From the NCBI RefSeq assembly GCF_000499845.2, contig NC_023758.2, positions 9,580,619 through 9,644,618 of the forward strand: a stretch of DNA of 64,000 bases, in the 5' to 3' direction. Under the pieces are notes generated by a model, which made no database searches, was not told the DNA's origin, and worked only from the letters and a program-made list of their open reading frames with translations. Shown here in pieces: positions 22,870 through 33,921 of this stretch (position 1 is the first letter of the stretch; each line of letters starts with the position of its first letter). The stretch is from Phaseolus vulgaris. Lineage: Eukaryota; Streptophyta; Magnoliopsida; Fabales; Fabaceae. The translations under genes were made by a program, and so were the position numbers.

Positions 22870-23240
22870 ATAACCAATCGATTGTTTTTGGCTAATCTTT
22901 CTGGTTTTTATTTCCTTCCTTCTGCTGTTGCTGCTTTAATTCTGATGTAATGAAAACAATATTTTGTTTTATCTTTTATCTTTGTCTATTTGTGAAGACA
23001 AATAGGGGGAGATATATGTTGTTGTTGTGATTTAAGTTTCTGTTTTCAGTTGGTAAAACAATTTGGGTTATGTAATATGTTTTTGATATTAAGTGTTTTG
23101 ATCTTTAACTGTTAATCTGTATCCTAACAAAATATCAGAAGTTCAATGTTTTGCTCAAAGTTCTATTGCAGGAATTGCTTCAGATTTAATTAGATCAAAC
23201 ACAAGCACCAGGGATTTGTCTTCAACAAATAGGGGGAGAT
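22870..23240 (+). mobile_element. Copia derivative copy 1, 3' tail with two polypurine tracts
   Basis: Aligns with 43625-44012 of copy 2. Two AAATAGGGGGAGAT tracts, near 22998 and 23228, lie about 230 bp apart; the first follows a small inverted repeat (atttgtc ... gacaaat). Repeated purine tracts before the 3' LTR are a Sirevirus trait. The LTR itself is absent: satellite ST1 begins at the position where the LTR should start. Confidence 0.75.
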
Positions 23241-25732
23241 TGTATATATTTGATAAATGAGTCTTTAGATTGTTTATAATAGTGATAGACATTGATTTAC
23301 AAGAAATTAGCATGAAAGGCTCGAAACTAGTTTTTTTGTGGCAGTTGCATGAATTTATTGTATATTTTTTATAGATAAGTCTTAAGATAGTTTATAATAG
23401 TGATAGACATTAATTTAAAAGTAATTAGCTTGGAAACACTTGAAACTAGTTTTTTTGTGGTAGTTGCGTGAATTTATTGTATATATTTGATAGATGAGTC
23501 TCTACAGTAGTGATAGATATTGGTTTTCAAGAAACTAGCATGAAAAGACTTGAAACTAGTTTTTTTTGTGGTAGTTGCATGAATTTATTGTATATATTTG
23601 ATAGATGAGTCTTTAGAAAGTTTATAATTGTGATAGACATTGATTTACAAGAAATTACCATGAAAGGACTCGAAACTAGTTTTTATGTGGTTGTTGCTTG
23701 AATTTATTGTATAAATTTGATAGATGAGTCTTTAGATATTTTATAATAGTGATAGACATTTATTTACAAGAAAGTAGCATGAAAAGACTTCAAGCTTGTT
23801 TTTTGTGGTAGTTGCATGAATTTATTGTATATATTTGATAGATGAGTCTCTACAGTAGTGATAGATATTGGTTTTCAAGAAATTAGCATGAAAAGACTTG
23901 AAACTAATTTTTTTTGTGGTAGTTGCATGAATTTATTGTATATATTTGATAGATGAGTTTTTAGAAAGTTTATAATTGTGATATACATTGATTTACAAGA
24001 AATTAGCATGAAAAAACTCGAAACTAGTTTTTTTGTGGTAGTTGCATGAATTTATCATATATATTTGATAGATGAGTATCTATAGTAGTGATAGACATTG
24101 GTTTTCAAGAAATTAGCATGAAAAGACTTGAAACTAGTTTTGTTATGGTAGTTGCATGAATTTATTGTATATATTTAATACACGAGTCTTTAGAAAGTTT
24201 ATAATAGAGATAGATATTCATTTACAACAAATTAGCATGGAAACACTCGAAACTCGTTTTTATCTGGTGGATGCATGAACTTATTGTATATATTTGATAG
24301 ATAAGTCTTAAGATAGTTTAAAGAAACTATCACAAAAAAACTAGTTTCAAGTCATTTCATTCTAATTTCTTGAAAACCAATGTCTCTAACTACTATTGAG
24401 ACTTATGTATCAAATATATACAATAAATTCATGGAACTAGCACAAAAAAACTAGTTTCAAGTCTTTTCATGCTAATTTCTTTTAAATCAATGTCTCTCAC
24501 TATTATAAACTATCTAACGAATCATCTATCAAATATATACAATAAATTCATGCAACTAGCACAATAAAACTAGTGTCGAGTCTTTTCATGGTAATTTTTT
24601 GTAAATCAATGTCTATCACTATTAAAAACTATCTAAAGACTCATCTATCAAATATATAGAATAAATTCATGCAACTACCACAAAAAACATACTTTTGAGT
24701 CTTTTCTTACGAATTTCTTGTAAATCAATGTCTATCACTAATATAAACTATCTAAAGACTCATCTATCAAATATATAGAATAAATTCATGCAACTACCAT
24801 ATAAAAACTAGTTTCGAGTCTTTTCATGTTAATTTCTTTTAAATCAATGTCTGTCACTATTATAAACTATCTAAAGACTCATCTACCAAATATATACAAT
24901 AAATCTATGCAACTACCACAAAAAAAACTACTTTAAGTCTTTTCATGTTAATTTCTTGTAAATCAATGTCTATCAATATTATAAACTATCTAAAGACTCA
25001 TCTATCAAATATATACAATAAATTCATGCAACTACCATATAAAAACTAGTTTCGAGTCTTTTCATGTTCATTTCTTTTAAATCAATGTCTATCACTATTA
25101 TAAACAATCTAAAGACTCATCTACCAAATATATACAATAAATTCGTGCAACTACAACAAAAAAAACAAGTTTCGAGTATTTTCATGCTAATTTCTTGAAA
25201 AGCAATGTCTATCACTATTATAAACTATCTAAAGACTCATCTATTAAATATATACAATAAATTCATGTAATTAGCACAATAAAACTAGTGTCGAGTCTTT
25301 TCATGGTAATTTTTTGTAAATCAAGGTCTATCACTATTAAAAACTATCTAAAGAATCATCTATCAAATATATACAATAAATTTATGCAACTACCACAGAA
25401 AAACTAGTTTTGAGTCTTTTCATGCTAATTTCTTGTAAATCAATGTCTATCACTATTATAAACTATCTAAAGACTCATTTATAAAATATATACAATAAAT
25501 TCATGCAACTACCATATAAAAACTAGTTTCGAGTCTTTTCATGCTTATTGCTTTTAAATCAATGTCTATCACTATTATAAACTATCTAAAGACTCATCTA
25601 CAAAATATATACAATAAATTCATGCAACTACCACAAAAAAACTAGTTTCGAATCTTTTCATGCTAATTTCTTGTAAATCAATGTCTATCACTATTATAAA
25701 CTATCTAAAGACTCATATATCAAATATATACA
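23241..25732. repeat. Satellite ST1, head-to-head inverted array (main block)
   Basis: AT-rich monomers of about 119 bp (variants near 112) containing tgcatgaatttattgtatat. About nine units run on the plus strand from 23241 to about 24320, then about twelve run in reverse complement to 25732. It is interrupted by solo LTR S2 and resumes at 27188. No coding potential. Confidence 0.9.
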
Positions 25733-27187
25733 TGTTGAAGATGGATGGAGCTCATCTCTACCTAGCCTTAGTGTGTTTGATGTAGATGTTAGTTAATTTG
25801 CTTTGTAGGTTGCAATGTGTCTTAGATTATCTTGTACTTTAGGGTTGTGTGTATTCAAGGTTGCCTTTTGCTACATGACCCATCCTATATGCCTAACCAA
25901 GCATAGATCAAGCACTTGAAGTGGTTAAAAGTTTTTCCAAAAGCTTTTTAGAGTTCTCTCCAAAAATTAGGATACTGCACAAAAATAAATTTGTTTCTCT
26001 GTAAAAGAATAGGTTTATTTTTGGTGTGCTGAAAGGATTTTCTAAAGTTGGTTAGGGCACCAAAGGTACAACTCAGTCAGTTATTTCAGTTAGCTGAGTT
26101 GGCAGTTTTCCTAAATTAAATCTGTTTAGTTTAAAACTGAATCTGTTGTTTTCATAACAACTTTTCAACTGTTTATTTGAAAAGTAGTTAGAAACTGTTT
26201 TCTATATAAAGAAAAGCTTCTCTCACATGAAAGGATGCTGAGCAATCACGTTTTTAACAGAGATTAAACACTTTCTATGTGAGAAGAAAGGATTGAAAAA
26301 AGTTTTTGAAAGGTTTTCCAAAGGGATTTTCAAGTGTGCTTGTTCTAGGAAAACTTTGATCTTGGTGAAGGTGTTGGTGCAGTTTTGCAGCAAATTGAAC
26401 TACTGGTTTTGAGTTCTTGCATCTTCTTTTTTAGATGTTATCTTTCCTTTATTCTGGTTTGTAAAGGTGTAAGTGTTAGTCACTCCTTGATAGGGTTTCT
26501 TGGAGTGCAAGGTGTGCTGAATTAGGGTTTTTCAGCATTGGTTGTATTGTTCTTGTAGTGTTCAAGAAGTGTTGTGTTTGTAAGTGATTGATATTGTTTT
26601 TAGTGGATTCCACCTTGGAGTAAGGTGAAACTGGATGTAGCTCTTTATGAGTGAACCAATATAAAAGCTTGCCTGTACTTTTCTTCTCATCCCTGCACTC
26701 GTTTATGGTTTTTGCTTAATTCTGTCAAGAACGAAATCTGTTCATTTGAAATCAAATTTGTTAATTCTGGGTTTAATAAAAACTGTTCTTCCTGATTTGT
26801 TAAAGTTCTCTAATCACTAACACAGTATTTGTATATGAGGTTTTCATTGATTTAAGGACAAATAGTCTTATTCATTAAATCCTGACAAAGATTCATTTCC
26901 TTTGAAACCTTGTGTTGAATGAACTTGATTGTTTTCTTGGCATAATTTGTATTCTTCAAACTGGTAAAATTTAACCAATCTGATTCTGTTATACCTCTCT
27001 GTTGATTGCAGTTTTAATCTGAACAAGTTCAAATTGTGTTAGACTGTTCTGAAGAATCAATCTGTTTCGTTTAAAAACAATCTGTTCTTTTTTCCTCAGA
27101 TATACTGAAAACTGTTTGTATTTGCGAAAATTTTATATGTTCAATTCACCCCTCCCCTCTTGAACTTAGACACTAATAGACCCAACA
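25733..27187 (+). mobile_element. Copia-type solo LTR S2 inside ST1
   Basis: 1455 bp, TGTTGAAG...CCCAACA ends, target duplication ataca on both sides (25728-25732, 27188-27192). A TATATAAA box is at 26203-26210. The start TGTTGAA is shared with the copia LTR at 44013, but the bodies do not match, so this is a different family. No internal region remains. Confidence 0.9.
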
Positions 27188-27597
27188 ATACATTCATGCA
27201 ATTACCACAAAAAAACGACTTTTGAGTCTTTTCATGCTAATTTCTTGTAAATCAATGTTTATCACTATTATAAACTATCTAAAGAATCATCTATCAAATA
27301 TATAGAATAAATTCATGCAACTACCATATAAAAACTAGTTTCGAGTCTTTTCATGTTAATTTCTTTTCAATCAATGTCTATCACCATTATAAACTATCTA
27401 AAGACTCATCTACCAAATATATACAATAAATTCATGCAACAATCACAAAAAAACAAGTTTAGAGTCTTTTCATGCTAAAGTCTTGAAAACCAATGTCTAT
27501 CATTGTTATAAACTATCTAAAAACTCATCTATCAAATATATACAATAAATTAATGCAATTAGCACAATAAAACTAGTGTAGAGTCTTTTCATGGTAG
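27188..27597. repeat. Satellite ST1, continuation after S2
   Basis: About four more reverse-orientation ~119-bp units. The array ends abruptly at ...ttttcatggta, where Tat integrase sequence begins. Confidence 0.88.
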
Positions 27598-28126
27598 GAT
27601 AGAAGCAGAACCGGTGACCCAGATCACTGCATATAAGGTACAACACTTTGTGTGGAAGAACATTGTGTGTCGTTTTGGGGTGCCAAGGTGTCTCGTTTCA
27701 GATAATGGCACTCAGTTTGCGAGCCAACAGTTGGGGAAGCTGTGTGTAGAGGTAGGAATCAAGCAAGTGTTTGCATCAGTCGAACACCCCCAGACGAATG
27801 GGCAGGTAGAATCAGCAAATAGAGTTTTGCTGAGGGGGTTGAAGAGAAGATTAGAGAAAGCCAAAGGAGCGTGGGCAGAAGAAGTGCCAAGGATTGTGTG
27901 GGCTTACCACACCACGCCTCAATCTTCCACCATGGAGACACCCTTCAGCTTAGTATACGAGTCAGACGCTATGATCCCAGTAGAGATCCACGAGAGTAAC
28001 CTAACTTGTAAAGTACCCACGCCACCTGTGGAGACCCCTGGGACAGATACAACCCATGAGAGGGCCACGCCCAGGGGCGAACCATGTGCATGGTACGAGA
28101 GGAAGGTAGATACACTCCCAGGGTGA
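27598..28126 (+). pseudogene. pol: E3 integrase fragment fused to its own LTR
   Basis: The catalytic-core part of a Tat integrase: WIEAEPV-like start, then FVWKNIVCRFGVPRCLVSDN and EHPQTNGQVESANRVLLRGL, keeping the second Asp and the Glu. The zinc finger and first Asp are missing, cut by satellite ST1. At about 27991-27996 the frame jumps from IPVEIHES into LTR sequence homologous to the interior of the E6 LTR, so the last ~40 codons are LTR-derived. The frame is otherwise open. Similarity to E1 is high but the LTR matches E6, so this remnant belongs to the E6 family. Confidence 0.85.
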
Positions 28127-28422
28127 GTGACTAGAGGTTGGGGCAATTCACCCACTGTACGCACAGGCAATTAAGGAAGAAAAAGCATTACTTACTCAGT
28201 TATTACACCACCTTCAGAGCATCCACTCACGGTGCTCCGATACGGAGGTGTGTCACTTTGATCTTTCTTGTCAGCTGACTTGATCGTCAGAGTGAAAACG
28301 GCCGCGAGGGCACCCCTTTGTTCACTTCTTTTCAGGTACACACAAACGGTGTAGAACAAAGGTGCCCTAGCTCGCGAAGATAAGCCATGTGCAAAGACGT
28401 TCCTGGTCAACCGGCGGGAACA
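27991..28422 (+). repeat. E3 LTR, 3' part
   Basis: Matches the minus strand of 44212 to about 45020. It ends CCGGCGGGAACA, aligned with the E6 and E1 LTR ends. The 5' part of the LTR and everything between integrase and LTR are deleted. The gene-like tandem array starts directly after. Confidence 0.8.
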
Positions 28423-29184
28423 GGATCTATATCACAATTTCAATTTCAAGTGCCTATCAGTTATAAAAATTTGAAAAAAGCGAAAAAAATTATGGATAAA
28501 AATCAAAGATAACAACGAAGAGGAGGGAAAAGTGTTTAAAGTTCGCTACAGGAAATATGGTATTAATGAGAACGTGTATCGTTTTGACACAAGAGATTAT
28601 AGAGAAATTTTCATAATTGGATTCAAGGCTTGGCCAAAAGGAAGTACGCCAAATTCTGACAATTATATCTTGTCAAAATTTATTAATAGTAGAGGTCAGC
28701 CTCTGGATTATAACCGGTGACACTCTAAATAAAGCGTATAATCTGTAATCAAAATTGGAAACAAACTCCTGTCGTGGCAGTTCTTCCATTTAGGACTCAA
28801 ATACAATACCAGAAATATGAAATTTATACCCCCGTACAACATTTGAGTTTATGATACATTCGAAAAAGACTATAAATATAAGAAGCTCCACAAAGGAATA
28901 GCAAGCATATATGTTTACGAAGACACTGGGCAAGGAACAGATTTTGACGCTACGACACAAGTTGGGGGTTCATGATCTTCACCTACCAACTTTAGGGGAG
29001 TATTAAGGAAATAATAATTATCAAATTATTAAAATATATTGTATACAATATTGTACGATATTTTACGAAATTATATGCAATTAATTTAATAATGATAGAA
29101 TCCATGATTAGTGGATGCCTACCTATTTAGCTTGTAATTTATATGTAATATTGTTTAATGATATTTTGTAATGATCTTTTGCAG
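28423..29184 (+). pseudogene. Array unit 1: broken ADP-ribosyltransferase-like frame
   Basis: The first part reads YGINENVYRFDTRDYREIF and stops at TGA after QPLDYNR (28718-28720), where other units have TGG. A second part in a shifted frame reads VVAVLPFRTQIQYQKYEIY near 28770-28830; here the CAG is kept that is TAG in most other units. An Arg-x-Asp-(Ser/Thr)-Arg motif followed later by a Tyr-Glu-Ile-Tyr type block is the pattern of pierisin/Scabin/pertussis-like mono-ADP-ribosyltransferases, enzymes that transfer ADP-ribose from NAD to protein or DNA. The match is by motif only. The unit starts inside the exon, without its acceptor. Confidence 0.45.
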
Positions 29185-29984
29185 GATTAGTTAATAAATG
29201 TCAATCTTTTTCAGAAAAGATGAAGCAAAATGATGTATATTACAATTTCAAGTGCCTATGAGTGATAAAAATTTGAAAAAAGCGAAAAAATTGTGGAAAA
29301 AAATCAAAGATAACAACAAAGAGGTTGGAAAAGTGTTTAGAGTTCGCTATAAGAAATATGCTATTAATGAAAAAGTATATCGTTTTGACACAAGAGATTA
29401 TAGATAAATTTTCAAAAATGGATTCAAGGCTTGGCCAAAAGGAAGTACGCAAAATTATTACTAATATATCTTGTTAAAATTGATTAATAGTAGAGGTCAG
29501 CCTGTGGATTATAACCGGTGACCATCTAAATCAAGCCTATAATCTGTAATCAAAATTGGAAACCAACTCCTGTCGTTGCAGTTCTTCCATTTAGGACTCA
29601 ATTACAATACTAGAAATATGAAATCCATGCCCCGTACAACATTTGAGTTGATGATACTTTTGGAAAACAGTATAAATATAAGAAACTTTTAAAGGAATAA
29701 AGAGCATATATGTTTACGCAGATACTAGGCAAGGAACAGATTTTGACGCCATGACAGAAATTGGGGGTTCATGATCTTCACCTACCAAATTGAGGGGAGT
29801 TTTAAGGAAATATTAATTATCAAATTATACAAAATTGTGATATACAATATTGTACGATATTGTACGCAACTATATGCAACTAATTCAATAATGACAGAAT
29901 CCATGTTTAGTGGATACCTACCTAATTAACTTGTAATTTATATGTAATATTCTTTAATGATTATTTTGTAATGATCTTTTGCAG
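29185..29984 (+). pseudogene. Array unit 2
   Basis: Acceptor TTTTGCAG ends at 29184; ATG at 29198-29200. The RFDTR block is at about 29378-29395, followed by TAA at 29404-29406. Several other stops and shifts follow, so no long frame remains. Confidence 0.45.
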
Positions 29985-31680
29985 GATTAGTTAATAAATA
30001 TCAATCTTTTCAGAAAAGGTTGAAACAACAGGATGTATATGTATATTTCAAGTGCCTATGAGTGATAAAAATTTGAAAAAAACAACTAAACTGTGGAAAA
30101 AAATCAAAGATAACAACGACGAGGAAGGAAAAGTGTTTAGAGTTAGCTACATGGTATTAATGAGAACATTTATCGTTTTGACACAAGAGATTCTAAAGAA
30201 ATTTTAAGAAATGGATTGAAGGCTCGGCCAAAAGGAAGTACGCCAAATTCTGACTATTATTTCTTGTCAAAATTTATTAATAGTAGAGGTCAGCCTCTGG
30301 ATTATAACTGGTGGCCATCTAAATCAAGCGTAATATGTAATCAAAATTGTAAACAAACTTCTATCGTGGCAGTTCTTCCATTTAGGACTCAAATACAATA
30401 CTAGAAATATGAAATCCATGCCCCCTACAACATTTGAGTTGATGATACTTTTTGTAAAGAGTATAAATATAAGAAGCTCCCTAAAGAAATAGCGAGCATA
30501 TATGATGAGAATCCAATAAAGGAGGCTTTTATTAATGAAGGAAGAGGGCATTCACCCTCACATTTGAAGTTCTTCCTTCTAGTCTTCTCAAAATTAAAAG
30601 AAGACATAAAATAAAGAGAGGATCAAGCCTAAAGCCAAAGTCTACAAGCTTTCAAGAATGGACTTCAATTACATATCTCTCTTTATAGTTTCTTTTAAAT
30701 TGTAAATAATATAGAATAGTGTTTAGAAAGATGCTTAGAGGGAAACATTAGACACCTCTTTTGTAAAAAATCTCTAGGCTTTAGTTTAGAAAATTCTAGA
30801 AGCTTGGGGAGTGAGCTTAGTAAGGGGGCGTAAGCTTAGGAGCATTTTGGGTAGCTTAGGGAATAAGCTATGTAAATGACCAGCCCTTTCTCCTATAAAA
30901 GGAGGGCTTAGGTCCTTCATAATGCAGATTTGGAATTTGTAGTAAAGAAACTCTCCCAATTTGGTGATTGAGTGAGTGAGATTTGATTTCTCCTTTTTCT
31001 AGTCTCATCTTGAGAGCCTTGGTTCCCTCAAGTGGCGGCAATTCACACTTATCTTGGAGCAATCACACTTCAAGTGGCGTGTTCATCAACTAAGTTCTTC
31101 ATCCACATAAGTTTCCTCTCTTCTCCATTTAGTTCTTCCATTTCCATGTCCATATGAACTCTAAAACAAGTGTAGTTTCTTTTATTCGGTTCATCTTCCT
31201 TTTCTTGCATTTTTGTTTGGTTCTTTTCAATTTCTTACTGTTTTAATTCAGTTCAGTAGCTCATTTTCATGTTTTGTTCGGTTCAATTGCTTTCTTTAGA
31301 GTTTCAATCGGTTCATTTCTATTAAAAGTGCCTATTCATTCTCCAACTCAAGTTAATTCCATAAAATGTCAAAGAATCATCTATATCTTGCTATTGGAAT
31401 CATATCAATATATGTTTACGAAGACACTGTGCAAGGAACAGATTTTGCCGCTATGAAACAAATTGGGAGTTCATGATCTTCACCTACGAACATGAGGGGA
31501 GTATTAAGGAAATAATAGTTATAAAATTATACAAATTATTATATACAATATTGTACGATATTGTACGCAACTATATGCAACTAATTTAATAATGACAGAA
31601 TCCATGATTAGTGGATACCGACCTAATTAGCTTTTAATTTATATGTAATATTGTTTAATGATTTTTTTGTTCTTTTGCAG
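29985..31680 (+). pseudogene. Array unit 3, interrupted by solo LTR S3
   Basis: The start codon position reads ATA. A short deletion removes part of the RYRKY region. In this unit the two halves are joined in one frame: from RPKGSTPNSDYYFLSKFINS through NCKQTSIVAVLPFRTQIQY, then TAG at 30402-30404. S3 splits the downstream part at 30502; the rest continues at 31408. Confidence 0.45.
30503..31407 (+). mobile_element. Gypsy-type solo LTR S3 in array unit 3
   Basis: 905 bp, TGATGAG...CATATCA, perfect duplication atata (30498-30502, 31408-31412). A TATAAAA box is at 30895-30900. The segment near 31000-31080 (ccctcaagtggcggcaattc) is related to S1/E7, so this is a diverged member of the same LTR superfamily. 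Confidence 0.9.
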
Positions 31681-32461
31681 GATTAGTTAATAAATGTCAA
31701 TCTTTTCAAAAAAGATGAAGCAAAAGGATGTATATCACAATTTCAAGTGCCTATGAGTGATAAAAATTTGAAAAAAAAGAAAAAATTGTAGAAAAAAATC
31801 AAAGATAAGAACGAAGAGGAGGGAAAAGCGTTTAGAGTTCGCTACAGGAAATATGGTATTATTGAGAACGTGTATCGTTTTGACACAAGAGATTATAGAG
31901 CAATTTTCAAAACTGGATTCAAGACATGGCCAAAATGAAGTAAGCCAAATTTTGCTTATTATATCGTGTCAAAATTTATTAATAGTAGAGGTCAGCCTCT
32001 AGATTATAACTGGTGGCTGTCTAAATCAAGCGTATAATCTTTATTCAAATTTCGAAACCAAGCAGTTCTTCCATTTAGGAATGAAATACAATACTAGTAA
32101 TATAAAATCTATGCCCCGTACAACATTTGAGTTGATGATACTTTTGGAAAAGAGTATAAATATAAGAAGCTCCCTAAATGAATAACGAGCATATATATTT
32201 ATGAAGATACTGGGAATATTTTGACGCTACGACACAAATTGGGGTTCATGATATTCACCTACCAACTTTAGGAGAGTATTAAGGAAATAATAATTATCAA
32301 ATTATACAAAATTGTTGTATACAATATTGTATGATATTGTACGCAATTATATGCAACTAATTTAATAATGATAGGATCCATGAATAGTGGAAACCTATCT
32401 TATTAGCTTGTAATTTATATGTAATATTGTTTAATGATTTTTTTGTAATGATCTTTTGCAG
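31681..32461 (+). pseudogene. Array unit 4
   Basis: Acceptor TCTTTTGCAG ends at 31680; ATG at 31694-31696. An early TAG interrupts the lysine-rich stretch (about 31789), and a TGA follows the TWPK block near 31936. The RFDTR block is present at about 31876. Confidence 0.45.
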
Positions 32462-33253
32462 GATTAGTTAAAAAATGTCAATCTTTTCAGAAAAGGATGA
32501 AACAAAAGGATGTATATCACAATATAAAGTGCCTATGAGTGATAAAAATTTGAAAAAAGGGAATAAAGTGTGGAAAAAATTAATCAAAGATAACAACGAA
32601 AAGGAGGGAAAGGTGTTTAGAGTTCACTACAGAAAATATGGTATTAATGAAATGGTGTATCGTTTTGACACAAGAGATTATAGAGAAATTTTCAGAAATG
32701 GATTGAAGTCTTGGAAAAAAGGAAGTAAGCCAAATTCTGACTATTATAACTTGTACAAATTTATTAATAGTAGAGCTCAACCTCTGGATTACAACCGATA
32801 GCTATCTAAATGAAGCGTACAATCTGTAATCATGATTGGAAACCAACTCCTGTCGTGGTAGTTATTCCATTCAGGACTCAAATACAATATTAGAAATATG
32901 AAATTCATGCCCCGTACAACATTTGAGTTGATGACACTTTTGGAAAACAGTATAAATATAAGAGCTCCTAAAGGAATAGCGAGCATATATAGTTACGAAG
33001 ACACTGGCAAGAAACAAATATTGACGCTACGACACAAGTTGGGGGTTCATGATCTTCACCTACCTACTTGAGCGGAGTATTAAGAAAATAAAAATTATTA
33101 AATTATACACAATTATTGTATACAATATAGTACGCATTTTTATGCAACTAATTTAATAATGATAAAATCTATGATTAGTGGATACGTACCTAATTAGCTT
33201 GTATCTTATATGTAATATTATTTAATGATTTTTTTGAAATGATCTTTTGCAAG
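32462..33253 (+). pseudogene. Array unit 5, longest intact frame (108 codons)
   Basis: ATG 32475 to TAG 32799-32801 is open: MSIFSEKDETKGCISQYKVP, a lysine-rich stretch, YGINEMVYRFDTRDYREIFR, and KFINSRAQPLDYNR before the stop, where most units continue with TGG. It is the best single view of the N-terminal half: charged leader, beta-strand-like VYRFDTR with the candidate NAD-binding Arg, then a Ser/Asn-rich segment. A complete transferase domain of this type needs roughly twice this length, so the unit is a fragment. No signal peptide is visible. I rate the family assignment as inference. Confidence 0.5.
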
Positions 33254-33921
33254 ATTAGTTAAAAAATGTCAAATATTTTCAGAAAAGGAAGAAACAAAAG
33301 GATGTATATCAGAATTTCAAGTGCCTATGAGTGATAAAAATTTGAAAAAAGTGAAAAAATTGTGGAAAAAAGTCAAAGAACGAAGAGGAAGTAAAAGTGT
33401 TTAGAGTTTGCTACTGGAAATATGGTATTAATGAGAACGTGTATCGTTTTGACACTAGAGATTATAGAGAAATTTTCAGAAATGAATTCAAGGCTTGGCA
33501 AAAAGGAAGTACGCCAAATTCTGACTATTATAACTTGTCAAAATTTATTAATAGTAGAGGTCAGCCTCTGGATTACTACTGGTGGCCATCTGAATCAGGC
33601 ATACAATCTGTAATCATAATTGGAAACTAACTCCTGTCGTGGCAAATCTTCCATTTAAGATACAATACTAGAAATATGAAATTCATGCCCCGTACAACAT
33701 TTGAGTTGATGATACTTTTGGAAAAGAGTATAAATATATGAGGCTCCCTAAAAGGAATAGCGAACAAGTATCTTTACGAAGACACTGGGCAAGGAACAAA
33801 TTTTAACGCTACGACAGAAGTTTGGGGTTCATGAAATCCATGATTAGTGGATACCTACCTAATTAGCTTCTAATTTATATGTAATATTGTTTAATGATTT
33901 TTTTGTAATGATCTTTTGCAG
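33254..33921 (+). pseudogene. Array unit 6
   Basis: The acceptor is mutated (GCAAG instead of GCAGG); ATG at 33266-33268. The frame from 33397 reads YRFDTRDYREIFRNEFKAWQ and passes the usual stop site (DYYWWPSESGIQ) before ending at 33630. The AT-rich non-coding part after the frame is shortened by ~130 bp. Confidence 0.45.

Noticed and set aside
24300..24340. CRISPR-like or integron-like reading of the inverted repeats
   Set aside because: Units are ~119 bp without spacer structure, in a plant retroelement context; a satellite explains them.
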